A stretch of 64,000 nt of DNA, from positions 124,001 to 188,000 of the IMG/VR virus record IMGVR_UViG_3300021137_000001. One strand, written 5' to 3'. Shown one piece after another: positions 7,983-16,727 of the stretch. This DNA is from a virus. The notes under the pieces were generated by a model that was not told the origin of the DNA, made no database searches, and saw only the letters and a program-made list of their open reading frames with translations. Each line of letters begins with the position of its first letter. Within the stretch, counting starts at the first letter, position 1. The position numbers were made by a program, and so were the translations under genes.

Positions 7983-8250
7983 CCCCTTTGCAGATTAAGT
8001 TCTGTATCCAGAGGAGATGGTGCTCGCGTAATGGCCGCACTTGTAACGTGTAGAGTAGACTACACACTGGATGGCATCAGGTGCAGTGCGCTACACAAAA
8101 GAAGTTAAGTAGTTAACTAACAAAGACCTAGCATTTCTCTCGTAGCTTATACGAGTCGGAGTTGGTCGCCCAATCTCCTTTACTCTGTAGCTTTGCGGAG
8201 TCAATAAGCAAAAGCAAAAGGCAATAGACAGTCGGAAACGATAGTCCTAT
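7983..8250 (+). ncRNA. Candidate structured non-coding RNA, strand uncertain
   Basis: No credible frame occupies this gap between convergent genes. It holds at least five strong stem-loops in a row: 8048-8065 (perfect 6 bp), 8103-8118 (perfect 6 bp, GTAG loop), 8139-8155 (6 bp), 8158-8178 (8 bp with one bulge), and 8224-8250 (11 bp with one mismatch and one bulge, closed by a GAAA tetraloop). A further weaker stem lies at 8182-8201. The density of stems exceeds any other gap here. It is not a tRNA and I cannot match it to a known family; plus orientation is favoured by the GAAA loop but a GCGA loop on the other strand leaves it open. Confidence 0.5.
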
Positions 8251-8252
8251 AT

Positions 8253-9500
8253 CTAAGTAGTTAGTACTCGGTAAAGATCATCATAGGCTATGGCGTTATC
8301 GTTGTAGCCTATTTCCTCGAATAGCGTCTTACAATTATCAAGTAGTTCACGAGTAATGATATGCTTAAACTCACCGTAGAAGTGATGGAAATTGTACTCT
8401 ACGATTGGCGCTATAGCCTCCATAACGCTTCGCTTCTCTTCTGCACTTAACGCACAGTACCACGCAATCTGCGCAACAACAGCTTCTGTACGTGCATCGT
8501 TGTCTGTAATAGTATCATAGCTTTCATCTATAATACCTTCGAATGTTTTAAATCCATATGACTTCAAGTAAGCCAAGTTACCAACCGCCCCAAGTAACAT
8601 AAATGGTTGTTTCATTACAATTGGCTTAAATATTTTTTCAGTTAACTGTAGTTTGTCATAGTAGAATACAGTTTCTGTAACAACATGCCATAAGCTGTCA
8701 TTAGTACAACGTGGGATATCTGCACTAGCTGAACCTAACACACGTTCATTGTCTATAATCAATGGAGTGCTAGGTAAGTGTAATTTAATGTGGTCTACGG
8801 CTTTGCTTGACAACTTTGTATTAACATCAGCAATCTCTTCTTGCCAGCTTGCTTGTTCTGTAGCTAGCCCAAAGCTCACTTGTCCATGTTCTAATAATAA
8901 TTCTTCGGCTAATTTGCTCACAAAGTAGCAACGATAGCTACGATCATTTGACACAAGCCTATTGAATGTTATATAATCGTAAGTATAGTCCTTAATTACT
9001 TGTTTGTTATAGTTTAGTGCGTAAAACCCGCGATACCAATCAAGTGCGGCAAAACCGTGAAAGAAGTAATACAATAGTCGAGCATCATATTTTATAGCAC
9101 AAGAATCAACTAGTGCAGATTTCTCACTAGTAACAATAGTTTTCTTTTTATATACATATTGTGGATTAGCCAAATTTTCCATGTGTTCGTCCAACGATAT
9201 ACAACCAGTTAATCCATATGGAAGATTATTTTGTAACATAAGTTGATACATTTCATGCATATCTCTCCCATCAGAATATGTAAATAAATCCATATATTGT
9301 TCGACTATTTGCTGCAGGTGCGGTTCCTGATCATAAAAGAAGATTTTTTCTGTGGTGCGGAAACTTGGCGTAAATAATACTATATCATTGATAGTTACCT
9401 GATTAGTATTAATTACACCATTTTTACAATAATAGAAATCAAAGTTCTCAACAAAGATAGTAGAATATAAAAATTCGTAAACATGATCAATTTGGAGCAT
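8253..9500 (-). CDS. Glycosyltransferase-like protein (fucosyltransferase-like C-terminal fold)
   Basis: The 415-residue product shares with the protein at 15088-16080 the C-terminal block V-x-E-T followed by Y-x-T/L-T-E-K-I-x-K-P-I and S/N-x-G-F-K-T-F, ending in I-I/V-D-E-x-Y-D. The T-E-K-I and x-P-I/F phrase resembles the nucleotide-sugar site of GT10-type fucosyltransferases, so a sugar-transfer role is inferred. The ATG at 9500 was chosen over an in-frame TTG at 9515; a GAGACG lies upstream. It runs divergently from the dehydrogenase stub at 9504, and its last codons abut the structured RNA region. Confidence 0.6.
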   Translation of the reverse strand: MLQIDHVYEFLYSTIFVENFDFYYCKNGVINTNQVTINDIVLFTPSFRTTEKIFFYDQEPHLQQIVEQYMDLFTYSDGRDMHEMYQLMLQNNLPYGLTGCISLDEHMENLANPQYVYKKKTIVTSEKSALVDSCAIKYDARLLYYFFHGFAALDWYRGFYALNYNKQVIKDYTYDYITFNRLVSNDRSYRCYFVSKLAEELLLEHGQVSFGLATEQASWQEEIADVNTKLSSKAVDHIKLHLPSTPLIIDNERVLGSASADIPRCTNDSLWHVVTETVFYYDKLQLTEKIFKPIVMKQPFMLLGAVGNLAYLKSYGFKTFEGIIDESYDTITDNDARTEAVVAQIAWYCALSAEEKRSVMEAIAPIVEYNFHHFYGEFKHIITRELLDNCKTLFEEIGYNDNAIAYDDLYRVLTT

Positions 9501-9503
9501 TAA

Positions 9504-9554
9504 ATGTCGTCTCAATTAAAAACAGTAGGTTTCATTGGTATTGGCAAATTATAG
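9504..9554 (+). pseudogene. Severed 5' end of the UDP-sugar dehydrogenase gene
   Basis: Behind a good GGAG ribosome site (9493-9496) an ATG opens 16 codons ending V-G-F-I-G-I-G-K-L and a TAG stop. This is the first Rossmann beta strand and Gly-rich turn found again at the start of the full dehydrogenase at 10198 (V-G-F-V-G-L-G-K-L-G). A second degenerate copy of the same stretch follows at 9553-9570. The most direct reading is that a GIY-YIG gene inserted here and the dehydrogenase start was rebuilt downstream. Confidence 0.7.
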
Positions 9555-9570
9555 GTTTTGTTGGTATCGG

Positions 9571-9578
9571 TATAAATA
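9571..9578 (+). promoter_or_regulatory. T4-type late promoter for the GIY-YIG gene
   Basis: Exact TATAAATA, ending five bases before the ATG at 9584, so the transcript would have almost no leader. Confidence 0.65.
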
Positions 9579-9583
9579 CTAAT

Positions 9584-10201
9584 ATGAACCAACCATACAC
9601 ATATTTAATCGGATGGAGTACCCAGCAAAAATATTATTACGGAGTACGCTATGCCATTGATTGTAATCCCACTGATCTTTGGGCAAAATACTTTACATCT
9701 TCGCCTACTGTTAAAGCAATGCGATTAATTTATGGTGAACCAGATGTGCGCCAAATTAGAAAAATATTTACTGACAAACAAGCTGCAAGATTATGGGAAA
9801 CAAAAGTATTACGCAGAATGAAAGTAATACGTAGAGAAGAATTTTTAAACAAGAATGATGCGCCGGCTCCTCCAATAAACAATAGAATTATGTCGGATTC
9901 AACTAAAGAAAAAATAAGTGCGTCTAATAAAAGTAAGCCTAAATCAGAAGAGCACAAACAAAAGATTAGAGAAGCAAGAGCAAAACAAATTAATACAAGA
10001 AAAGGGCAGACTCAAACTGAAGAAACAAAACAAAAGATTAGAGAAGCAAGAGCAAAACAAATTACGTCAGATGAAACAAAACAAAAAATGAGTATGCAAC
10101 AAAAATTAGCAGGTGGGTATGGTCCTAAAAAACACACCGAAGAAACAAAACAAAAAATTAGAAATACATTAATGGAAAAATTTAAAAAGGGTAGTATATG
10201 A
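9584..10201 (+). CDS. GIY-YIG homing endonuclease with NUMOD3 repeats
   Basis: The N-terminal domain shows the GIY-YIG core as Y-L-I-G ... Y-Y-Y-G-V-R (residues 7-22) and a catalytic-type Glu in LWETK. From residue 105 on there are three copies of the NUMOD3 DNA-binding repeat (E-E-T/H-K-Q-K-I-R). The 205-residue size fits Seg-type phage endonucleases. It overlaps the dehydrogenase start by ATGA and separates that gene from its old 5' end. Confidence 0.9.
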   Translation: MNQPYTYLIGWSTQQKYYYGVRYAIDCNPTDLWAKYFTSSPTVKAMRLIYGEPDVRQIRKIFTDKQAARLWETKVLRRMKVIRREEFLNKNDAPAPPINNRIMSDSTKEKISASNKSKPKSEEHKQKIREARAKQINTRKGQTQTEETKQKIREARAKQITSDETKQKMSMQQKLAGGYGPKKHTEETKQKIRNTLMEKFKKGSI

Positions 10202-11427
10202 ATAATGTAGGATTTGTAGGGTTAGGGAAATTAGGAATGGCATGTGCAGAAGTGATGGCACAAACATATGACGTCACTGGCTATGATATTTACCCACGTA
10301 CTGGTGATAAGATAGCAATATCTGATACATTAGAAGGAGCAGTAAAGGGCAAGGATGTTATCTTTGTTGCAGTACAAACACCGCATGATCCGATCTATGA
10401 TGGCTCGCAACCAATTACACATTTACCAAACAAAGACTTTGATTATACAATTATAAATCAAGTATTAGCAGACATTAATCAATACGTTACGCAAGATCAA
10501 CTTGTAGTATTAATCAGCACAGTACTACCAGGAACAACACGTAGAGAGCTACGTAAGCATATCACTAACGCACGTTTCATCTATAACCCATACTTAATTG
10601 CAATGGGTTCTGTAGCGTGGGATATGGTTAACCCAGACATGATTATTATCGGTACAGAAGATGGTAGCGTAACTGGTGATGCTAAGTTGCTTACAGACTT
10701 TTACGCACCACTAATGCAAAACAATCCACATATTGCAATTGGCACATGGGATGAAGCAGAAGCAATTAAAATCTTCTACAATACATTTATTAGTACTAAA
10801 GTTGGCTTAGTAAACATGATACAAGACGTTGCTATGAAGTCAGGCAACATTAATGTTGATGTTGTAACTGACGCATTATGCGCTTCTACTATGCGTATCA
10901 TTAGTACAAAGTATATGACAGCGGGTATGGGTGATGCAGGCCCGTGTCACCCACGTGATAACATTGCGCTACGTTGGTTAGCTGAGAATTTAGACTTGGG
11001 CTACGATATTTTTAATACAGTTATATATGCACGTGAGATACAAGCAAAGAATCTTGCTATATATCTTAGTGATTTACAAGAATTAACTGATTTGCCTATC
11101 GTTATACACGGAAAAGCGTACAAGCCAGATGTGGATCTATTAGATGGCAGTTATAGCCTCTTAATCGGCAGTTATCTGACTGAAATAGGAGCAAAATACA
11201 CTTATTCTGATCCTTTAACAGGTGACATTGTTGCTGATGACACAACTGCTATTGTACTACTTGCTCACAATAGAACTATTACCTACGGTTACACCGGCGA
11301 ACTGCCAGAACAACAATTGTATTACCGACTTGGATTAAGTAGTATTGTAGTTGACCCGTGGCGCAAGTTTAAAACAGACACAAAATCAATTAAGGTTCTG
11401 CATTATGGCAACACACGAATTAATTAA
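10198..11427 (+). CDS. UDP-glucose/GDP-mannose 6-dehydrogenase family protein
   Basis: The 409-residue protein opens with an NAD-binding Rossmann motif (G-F-V-G-L-G-K-L-G) and carries the catalytic-cysteine phrase G-P-C-H-P-R-D with Cys 250, then G-K-A-Y-K-P-D in the UDP-binding third domain. Enzymes of this family oxidise a nucleotide sugar to the uronic acid in two NAD-dependent steps. Several family blocks are shortened relative to bacterial enzymes. It heads a run with a 2OG oxygenase and an amidinotransferase, all overlapping, so they probably act together, and it likely supplies a modified sugar; the product is unknown. Confidence 0.88.
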   Translation: MNNVGFVGLGKLGMACAEVMAQTYDVTGYDIYPRTGDKIAISDTLEGAVKGKDVIFVAVQTPHDPIYDGSQPITHLPNKDFDYTIINQVLADINQYVTQDQLVVLISTVLPGTTRRELRKHITNARFIYNPYLIAMGSVAWDMVNPDMIIIGTEDGSVTGDAKLLTDFYAPLMQNNPHIAIGTWDEAEAIKIFYNTFISTKVGLVNMIQDVAMKSGNINVDVVTDALCASTMRIISTKYMTAGMGDAGPCHPRDNIALRWLAENLDLGYDIFNTVIYAREIQAKNLAIYLSDLQELTDLPIVIHGKAYKPDVDLLDGSYSLLIGSYLTEIGAKYTYSDPLTGDIVADDTTAIVLLAHNRTITYGYTGELPEQQLYYRLGLSSIVVDPWRKFKTDTKSIKVLHYGNTRIN

Positions 11428-11932
11428 GATAGAACCAAATTGGGGCGAAGCGTATACTCGACTAGATTATGTCACAGAACCATTTAACAATTCCGATGAT
11501 ACTACACGTTGGCTAGCACAGGGATATAGTAATAAGTTTACTGGTGCTATGTGTGATATGCGTAAGTCACAACCAATTTGGAATAGTTATATACTAGCAC
11601 AGTTCGAACAACGTGGTTGGAAAGATGTTTGTACAAGTTATTATAGGATGGATACTGGTACTACGTTACCGGTACACTATGATATATATAAACGATATGT
11701 TGAATTGTTTAATTTACAAGGTAAAGAACAAACAATACACCGCGCAATTGTATTTTTAGAAGATTGGCAGAGCGGACATTACTTAGAAATAAACGGCGAA
11801 CCGATAGTTAAATGGTCAGCCGGTGACACAGTAATATGGCAATATGATGCACCACATATGGCGGCCAATATGGGTTTATTGCCACGATACACGCTTCAAA
11901 TAACAGGACACATGGATGAAATTAAGCAGTAG
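11405..11932 (+). CDS. 2OG-Fe(II) oxygenase-like protein
   Basis: The 175-residue product has the facial-triad pattern H91-x-D93 ... H151 and a distal Arg161 that would hold 2-oxoglutarate, on a compact double-stranded beta-helix layout. The start at 11405 overlaps the dehydrogenase end; an upstream ATG at 11351 was rejected because it lies deeper in that gene. It would hydroxylate or oxidise a small molecule or a residue. Next to a nucleotide-sugar dehydrogenase and an amidinotransferase it looks like one step of a tailoring pathway (inference). Confidence 0.7.
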   Translation: MATHELIKIEPNWGEAYTRLDYVTEPFNNSDDTTRWLAQGYSNKFTGAMCDMRKSQPIWNSYILAQFEQRGWKDVCTSYYRMDTGTTLPVHYDIYKRYVELFNLQGKEQTIHRAIVFLEDWQSGHYLEINGEPIVKWSAGDTVIWQYDAPHMAANMGLLPRYTLQITGHMDEIKQ

Positions 11933-12830
11933 CAATGAATGGGGTAAACTTAAAAGTATAGTAGTGGGGTCAGCAACACATGCGAACTGGCCAAGCAACG
12001 ATTCTGTATTCTCACAAGAACATTTAAAAACATCTTGGCATGAAACACCTGTACCAAGCGGACCAGTGCCACAATGGATTGTCGACGAAGCAAATGAAGA
12101 TTTAGATAACTTAGCCAGTGTACTTACTAAACTAGGTGTCGAAGTATTCCGCCCAAATGAAATGAACTTTGTTGAACGTGACGGTATGTACAACTATTGC
12201 CCACGTGACAGATTATTGATTGCAGACAATTGCGTAATCAACCCTGCTATGATGTATCCATGTCGCGACCAAGAGCTTGAAACATTAGACTTTGTACTTG
12301 ATAGGGCACAGACTGTTAAGAACATGCCACGCAATCAAGATATGGTTATGGATGCGGCTAATGTATGTAGACTTGGCAGTACGTGGTTGTACTTACTAAG
12401 CGACAGTGGCAATCAACTTGCATTAGATTGGTTACGTGATAAGTTACCGAACATCAATATTGAAGCATGCAACTTTTACAATGGTGTACACATTGATAGT
12501 ACAATTGTTCCGCTACGTCAAGGATTTGTTGTGCTTAATGCAAGTAGAGTAACTCCAGACAACTGCCCACGAGCATTTGATGGTTGGACTAAGTTATGGG
12601 TAAATGATGTCGAAGCACAAAGTTTTCATGAATACCCATACGCAAGTAAATGGATCGGATTGAACATGTTAAGTGTTGACCCAAAGACAGTAATTGTTGA
12701 TCGTGCGCAATATACTCTTATAGAAGACTTAGAGAAGGCGGGATTTACTACTATTCCGCTAGAGCTACGTCACAGCAGGACATTAGGAGGGGGATTTCAC
12801 TGTGTAACCCTTGATCTAGAAAGAGAATAA
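11916..12830 (+). CDS. Glycine amidinotransferase-like (pentein fold) enzyme
   Basis: The 304-residue protein has the pentein catalytic set: an Asp in C-P-R-D (98), His 192 in V-H-I-D-S, and Cys 296 in G-G-G-F-H-C close to the C-terminus. This matches the amidinotransferase branch (arginine:glycine or inosamine amidinotransferases), which moves a guanidino group from arginine to an amine; arginine deiminase-type activity is the alternative. It overlaps the oxygenase gene by 17 bases. Guanidinylation of a sugar or amine made by the upstream genes is a reasonable guess. Confidence 0.82.
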   Translation: MKLSSSNEWGKLKSIVVGSATHANWPSNDSVFSQEHLKTSWHETPVPSGPVPQWIVDEANEDLDNLASVLTKLGVEVFRPNEMNFVERDGMYNYCPRDRLLIADNCVINPAMMYPCRDQELETLDFVLDRAQTVKNMPRNQDMVMDAANVCRLGSTWLYLLSDSGNQLALDWLRDKLPNINIEACNFYNGVHIDSTIVPLRQGFVVLNASRVTPDNCPRAFDGWTKLWVNDVEAQSFHEYPYASKWIGLNMLSVDPKTVIVDRAQYTLIEDLEKAGFTTIPLELRHSRTLGGGFHCVTLDLERE

Positions 12831-12869
12831 GCTACAAATTGCTAAGTAAATGTAACACGGGGAATCAAC

Positions 12870-13601
12870 ATGCCGCAGTCTTTCGCGACGTACACACAAA
12901 CATCACTTAGCGCCTTAAAATTTAATCTTAAAAGTCAAGATGCAATTAATAAGAAACAAGAGATATTACATGGCATCGAACAACATTATAACTCAACCCC
13001 CGACAGCGTATTATTTGTTGGCTTTAGCCCATTGATGCTCGGTGTAACATACAAGAACATATTTGTAACTGGTATTAGTGCAGAAACAAAAAATTACCTC
13101 GACAGTATTGCGATTAAATACACATATATAGATGCTAAAGATTTAAAAGGTTACACTAAACAGTTTTCGTGGGTTGTGGCCGGCGATGAGTATTTTACAT
13201 TTGCAGAAACAGAACAAGATCAGCAGGCAAGTGTGGCGTTAATTGCAAGTTTAGCAAATGAATTAATAGTAACAACATTACGTGATTATAAGAATCAAAA
13301 CTTTCGAGAGCGTGAATTTAGTCAACCTCTTGCTGTATATAGAAACAATGATAGTTTAGTATTTTTAGAATATCACAAGTATGAATATGTAGATAAGAAT
13401 GCATGGCAGACAACAGTGTTTGAAATGCAAGATAGTAACACACAGTCGCATGGTCCGTTTGCAAGACGTAATATGTTTTTTAAACAGTTAGCAAAGTTTA
13501 GTATTGACGCTGGTGCAAAAGAGTTTTATGTACACAAAGATTTAATGTACAAAAGTCTCATACGTAAAAACTATGAGCACGTAATTAGTATTTCAATTTA
13601 G
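12870..13601 (+). CDS. Methyltransferase-fold-like protein of unknown function
   Basis: The 243-residue product contains a Rossmann-like series (S-V-L-F-V-G-F-S-P, then I-F-V-T-G-I, then the W-V-V-A-G-D strand) reminiscent of class I methyltransferases, but the Gly-x-Gly motif is not intact. GGGGAATCAAC precedes the ATG. It lies between the tailoring genes and a structural gene. Function not recognised. Confidence 0.5.
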   Translation: MPQSFATYTQTSLSALKFNLKSQDAINKKQEILHGIEQHYNSTPDSVLFVGFSPLMLGVTYKNIFVTGISAETKNYLDSIAIKYTYIDAKDLKGYTKQFSWVVAGDEYFTFAETEQDQQASVALIASLANELIVTTLRDYKNQNFREREFSQPLAVYRNNDSLVFLEYHKYEYVDKNAWQTTVFEMQDSNTQSHGPFARRNMFFKQLAKFSIDAGAKEFYVHKDLMYKSLIRKNYEHVISISI

Positions 13602-13620
13602 AGTTTTTTCGAGTGAGTAT

Positions 13621-14889
13621 ATGGATATCAATCAACAGCTACAACCTATCGTCGCAGGTTTAATCGACGGTCTTAAAGTATCAATTGAACAAGAGCTACA
13701 GGCTAAAATTACTGATGAGGTAATTAAAAAAATTGCCGCAACAGAACTTGATGCAGTAGTTGATACTTTAGTTAAACAACAAATTGGTACACGCCTAGAC
13801 ACATTTAACTTTGCTGATACAAGTAGAGAACAACTTACCGCACAAATTGCAAAAATCACCGCCGATGTTAACAAGACAGTAGTTGACAAAGCCAACGCAC
13901 AAATAGTACAAGAAATTAAACGCCAACTTGCCTCCATTGATATTAATTTAATAGTTAATGAAATTGTAAAAACTTCGTTGGCTAGCATAATTAAATTACA
14001 AAACTTCCCATCACAAAGCATTGCGCATACTGCAATAAACTTTCAAGGTCTTAAACTAACAGGCGATAGCATTGCCGGCGGCATTATAGAACAATTTGGT
14101 AGTACTGGTATCGAGGACAGAGCTAGCTTTGTACAGATGACGTTAATGGATCATGCTGTTGCGTTTGAAGGTCCATTGTTTGCACCCAGCGCAGAGATTA
14201 AAGGCGACTTAGTAGTAGATGGCGCACTAACACTTAATGGCACAGTAACAGAAGATTGTGTGGGCTTTACACAGTTAGTTGCCGCCACAAGTGTTGCAGT
14301 AACAGCGGGCTTAAACGATACATTGTTTACTGGTTATAGTAACATTATACAAGAACAACTTAAAACATCTGGCATTGATTTAGATCGCATTACGCAAGGT
14401 GGTAAGGAAATTGTTAAAGGTGCGCAACTGGGCTATCAGATTGTTGACAGTAATTTACAACGTGTTGGTGTGCTTAAAGACTTACAAACATCGGGTGAAA
14501 ACTTTTTAAGTGAAACACTTTATGTTACACAACGTAGAGTTGGTGTTAACACGATGGACCCGAGTGCTGTGTTCGCAGTGTGGGACGAAGAAGTCGAACT
14601 TATCGTAGCTAAACGTAAAACAGATGTTGCTTATCTTGCAACACCACGCAAACAACAACTTATACTTGGTAGCAACGGAAAAGAAAACATTATACTTGAT
14701 ACTGATGGTAGTGCGCATATAGAGAACTTAGTAGTGGGTCGGGTTGCTATGTCGTCGGCCACAGCAGTCCCAAACTATGCAGGTACAATGGCACAAATTG
14801 TCTACAACGAATCGCCGGCACCAGGCAGTCCAATTGGATGGGTATGTATTGGTGGCTCACGCTGGGCTAAGTTTGGGATAATCGAATAA
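13621..14889 (+). CDS. Virion structural protein with N-terminal coiled coil
   Basis: The first 130 residues are a long charged helix with repeated Lys/Asp/Gln and no Cys; the rest is beta-rich with phrases such as L-T-L-N-G-T-V and Y-V-T-Q-R-R-V-G-V-N-T seen in phage fibre and tail-tip proteins. The C-terminus (G-S-P-I-G-W-V-C-I-G-G-S-R-W) resembles fibre tip domains. The 422-residue protein is likely trimeric. Its stop overlaps the next start. Confidence 0.6.
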   Translation: MDINQQLQPIVAGLIDGLKVSIEQELQAKITDEVIKKIAATELDAVVDTLVKQQIGTRLDTFNFADTSREQLTAQIAKITADVNKTVVDKANAQIVQEIKRQLASIDINLIVNEIVKTSLASIIKLQNFPSQSIAHTAINFQGLKLTGDSIAGGIIEQFGSTGIEDRASFVQMTLMDHAVAFEGPLFAPSAEIKGDLVVDGALTLNGTVTEDCVGFTQLVAATSVAVTAGLNDTLFTGYSNIIQEQLKTSGIDLDRITQGGKEIVKGAQLGYQIVDSNLQRVGVLKDLQTSGENFLSETLYVTQRRVGVNTMDPSAVFAVWDEEVELIVAKRKTDVAYLATPRKQQLILGSNGKENIILDTDGSAHIENLVVGRVAMSSATAVPNYAGTMAQIVYNESPAPGSPIGWVCIGGSRWAKFGIIE

Positions 14890-15116
14890 TGGGAACTGGA
14901 TATACAACACCGTGGAATGATTCTTGGCTAGATGGTGAATGGCATTGGGCGTTAGTATTTGTTTGGTGGCCACGCAAAACTGAATATGATAAATGGATTT
15001 GGCTTACAACAGCATATCACGGTATGCGAGGAATATCTGGCCCAGGTACTCCGGTTTATTTACACAAATGGATGACACCAGGAGAGTTTACTTGGTTTCA
15101 GTTAACACAGTCTTAA
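14889..15116 (+). CDS. Trp-rich 75-residue protein
   Basis: Nine or more Trp in 75 residues with Gly and Pro make a compact beta-rich protein likely. It overlaps the structural gene by one base and the 3' end of the minus gene at 15088. Possibly a small tail-associated or fibre-assembly protein; function not known. Confidence 0.5.
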   Translation: MGTGYTTPWNDSWLDGEWHWALVFVWWPRKTEYDKWIWLTTAYHGMRGISGPGTPVYLHKWMTPGEFTWFQLTQS

Positions 15117-16080
15117 GATTCGCGTGAAACTGTCCTAACCAATCTGTCTCTAACATAACTTTACGATTGTGTTCTGTTATTGGTCGTATACTATCCAACA
15201 CTTGTTGTTGTGGTAAATTAAATAATCTATTCATTTCATTACATACCATTTCGAATCTGATATTATTATCTGCTTCTTCATCATAACGTTCATCTACAAT
15301 AATATCAAATGTTTTAAATCCCATACTGCGTAAATTGCGTAGATAATGCTGTCCACTAAACACAAGAAATAATCTTTCTGCTAATATAGGTTTAACAATC
15401 TTCTCAGTGTAAAAACTATAATGATTGTCAAAATTTGTTTCTGCAACAATGCTGTATGCAGTTTGATTATAGATACTAATTGGTATTATTTGACTTAATG
15501 ATAATGTACTATTCTGATAGCTCACCGAAGTAACAGTCCATTTAAATTCATCAGACGTTGGCTCAGATTCCCAAATCCATCCATCCGAGTCTTGTTGCTG
15601 TATTATTTTGTTTTGCAGATAAGTCATTATAACCCGATTATTTAATTCATTGCGACATATATAATTGTATACATAATCTCTATGTCGTCTGGGCTGACCT
15701 AACAGTATATCAAATGTTTTTGGCTTTGATAGGTATGGAGTTAGTTGATTTAATATATTACTTTGTTTGTAAAATTCAGTACTTGTAATAAACCAATCCA
15801 TCCAATTTTGCGTAGTAATGTCACTAACGACACCACATAAAAAATAAGTTATTTTTGGATTCTGATATTGTGTTATAAAGTCAACTGTGCTTGCATGCAA
15901 TTCTGACCCTAATATTACAATACAGTCGTGTTGAATTAATGCATCATTGATTGCTTGCTTAAACTCGATAGTAAGTGGAAATGGTATATGAAATATTGCG
16001 TGTCTTGTGTCAAGAAGATTGATACAATTCAAATGCCATCGGCAAGGGTCTAAATATTCATCGTCCCTTGCCGCTGTCAT
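15088..16080 (-). CDS. Glycosyltransferase-like protein, paralogue of the 8253-9500 product
   Basis: The 330-residue protein shares the C-terminal block (A-E-T-N-F, Y-T-E-K-I-V-K-P-I-L, M-G-F-K-T-F-D, D-E-R-Y-D) with its paralogue 6 kb away, with a divergent N-terminal half. A GT10/fucosyltransferase-like donor site is inferred. It follows four bases after a small basic-protein gene, behind a late-type promoter, so it would be expressed late. Possible substrates are virion or surface glycans. Confidence 0.6.
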   Translation of the reverse strand: MTAARDDEYLDPCRWHLNCINLLDTRHAIFHIPFPLTIEFKQAINDALIQHDCIVILGSELHASTVDFITQYQNPKITYFLCGVVSDITTQNWMDWFITSTEFYKQSNILNQLTPYLSKPKTFDILLGQPRRHRDYVYNYICRNELNNRVIMTYLQNKIIQQQDSDGWIWESEPTSDEFKWTVTSVSYQNSTLSLSQIIPISIYNQTAYSIVAETNFDNHYSFYTEKIVKPILAERLFLVFSGQHYLRNLRSMGFKTFDIIVDERYDEEADNNIRFEMVCNEMNRLFNLPQQQVLDSIRPITEHNRKVMLETDWLGQFHANLKTVLTETK

Positions 16081-16083
16081 TTA

Positions 16084-16320
16084 TTACTTAGTTGCGACTG
16101 CTTTTGGTTTAGTAGTTGCTTTCTTCTTACCGTAATATGGTTTACGTTTCTTAGCTGGCGCCGGTGCTACTGCCAATGGTGCTAGCTTAACTCCTGCTAC
16201 TGTACCTGCACGTTGTTTTACTGGTGCTTTAACTGCTACTTCTTTTACTTCTTCAACTACTACTGCTGCTGGTGCAGAGCCGAATAAATCGGATAGTAGT
16301 CCTTTGATATAATTAATCAT
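16084..16320 (-). CDS. Small Ala/Lys/Pro-rich basic protein
   Basis: The 78-residue product has a short hydrophobic N-terminus (about residues 1-14) and then a low-complexity, strongly basic Ala-Val-Lys-Pro tail like a nucleic-acid-binding or histone-like tail. AAGGAGTAAC precedes the ATG. It is the first gene behind the late motif at 16339. Function unknown. Confidence 0.55.
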   Translation of the reverse strand: MINYIKGLLSDLFGSAPAAVVVEEVKEVAVKAPVKQRAGTVAGVKLAPLAVAPAPAKKRKPYYGKKKATTKPKAVATK

Positions 16321-16338
16321 GTGTTACTCCTTGTACAT

Positions 16339-16346
16339 TATTTATT
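16339..16346 (-). promoter_or_regulatory. Late-type promoter, minus strand
   Basis: AATAAATA on the minus strand, about 20 bases before the small basic-protein gene. One mismatch to the T4 late consensus. Confidence 0.45.
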
Positions 16347-16379
16347 CATTATATACGCATAGATAAATTTATATTTCGG

Positions 16380-16408
16380 TTGACATTTTGGTAAAACGAC
16401 TGTATAAT
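16380..16408 (+). promoter_or_regulatory. Sigma-70-type promoter with shared leader
   Basis: TTGACA (16380-16385), 17 bases, TATAAT (16403-16408), followed by the recurrent CATACGCTAACAACAC leader. Confidence 0.85.
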
Positions 16409-16445
16409 GTTACACATACGCTAACAACACAGAGAAGAAAACGAA

Positions 16446-16709
16446 ATGACTACATTTGTTACTTACAACGTAAAAAGTACACAATCAATTAACTATTTTG
16501 ATACATTAGCTTCAGCTAAACGTAGTACTACATGTGCAAATAAACGTGCAGGTGCTGGTGTTGTTGCTTATGCTACTTTAGAATATTATAATACTGTTAT
16601 TGTTACTAAGAAAACAGTACGTAATATTATGTCAGGTGCGCTTGTTGAAATTGATAGCAACACTCCGCGTTGTTGCGATCCGAGTTCAGAATTATACTGG
16701 AGCATGTAA
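16446..16709 (+). CDS. 87-residue protein of unknown function
   Basis: Thr/Ala/Tyr-rich N-terminal region and three cysteines near residues 30 and 76-77. First gene of the operon behind the promoter at 16380. Function not recognised. Confidence 0.6.
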   Translation: MTTFVTYNVKSTQSINYFDTLASAKRSTTCANKRAGAGVVAYATLEYYNTVIVTKKTVRNIMSGALVEIDSNTPRCCDPSSELYWSM

Positions 16710-16727
16710 ATTAAAAGGAGATTTAAA

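Noticed and set aside
7983-8250. Group I intron reading of the structured gap
   Set aside because: The region is not inside a gene, and I could not lay out the P3-P8 core with confidence; kept only as an unassigned RNA.
9553-9583. CRISPR or direct-repeat array at the dehydrogenase start
   Set aside because: The repeated stretches are degenerate copies of a Gly-rich coding motif, not evenly spaced repeats; no CRISPR array was seen in the window.
13632-14021. Minus-strand frame opposite a coiled-coil structural gene
   Set aside because: Shadow with no start signal; the plus-strand gene has clear protein character.
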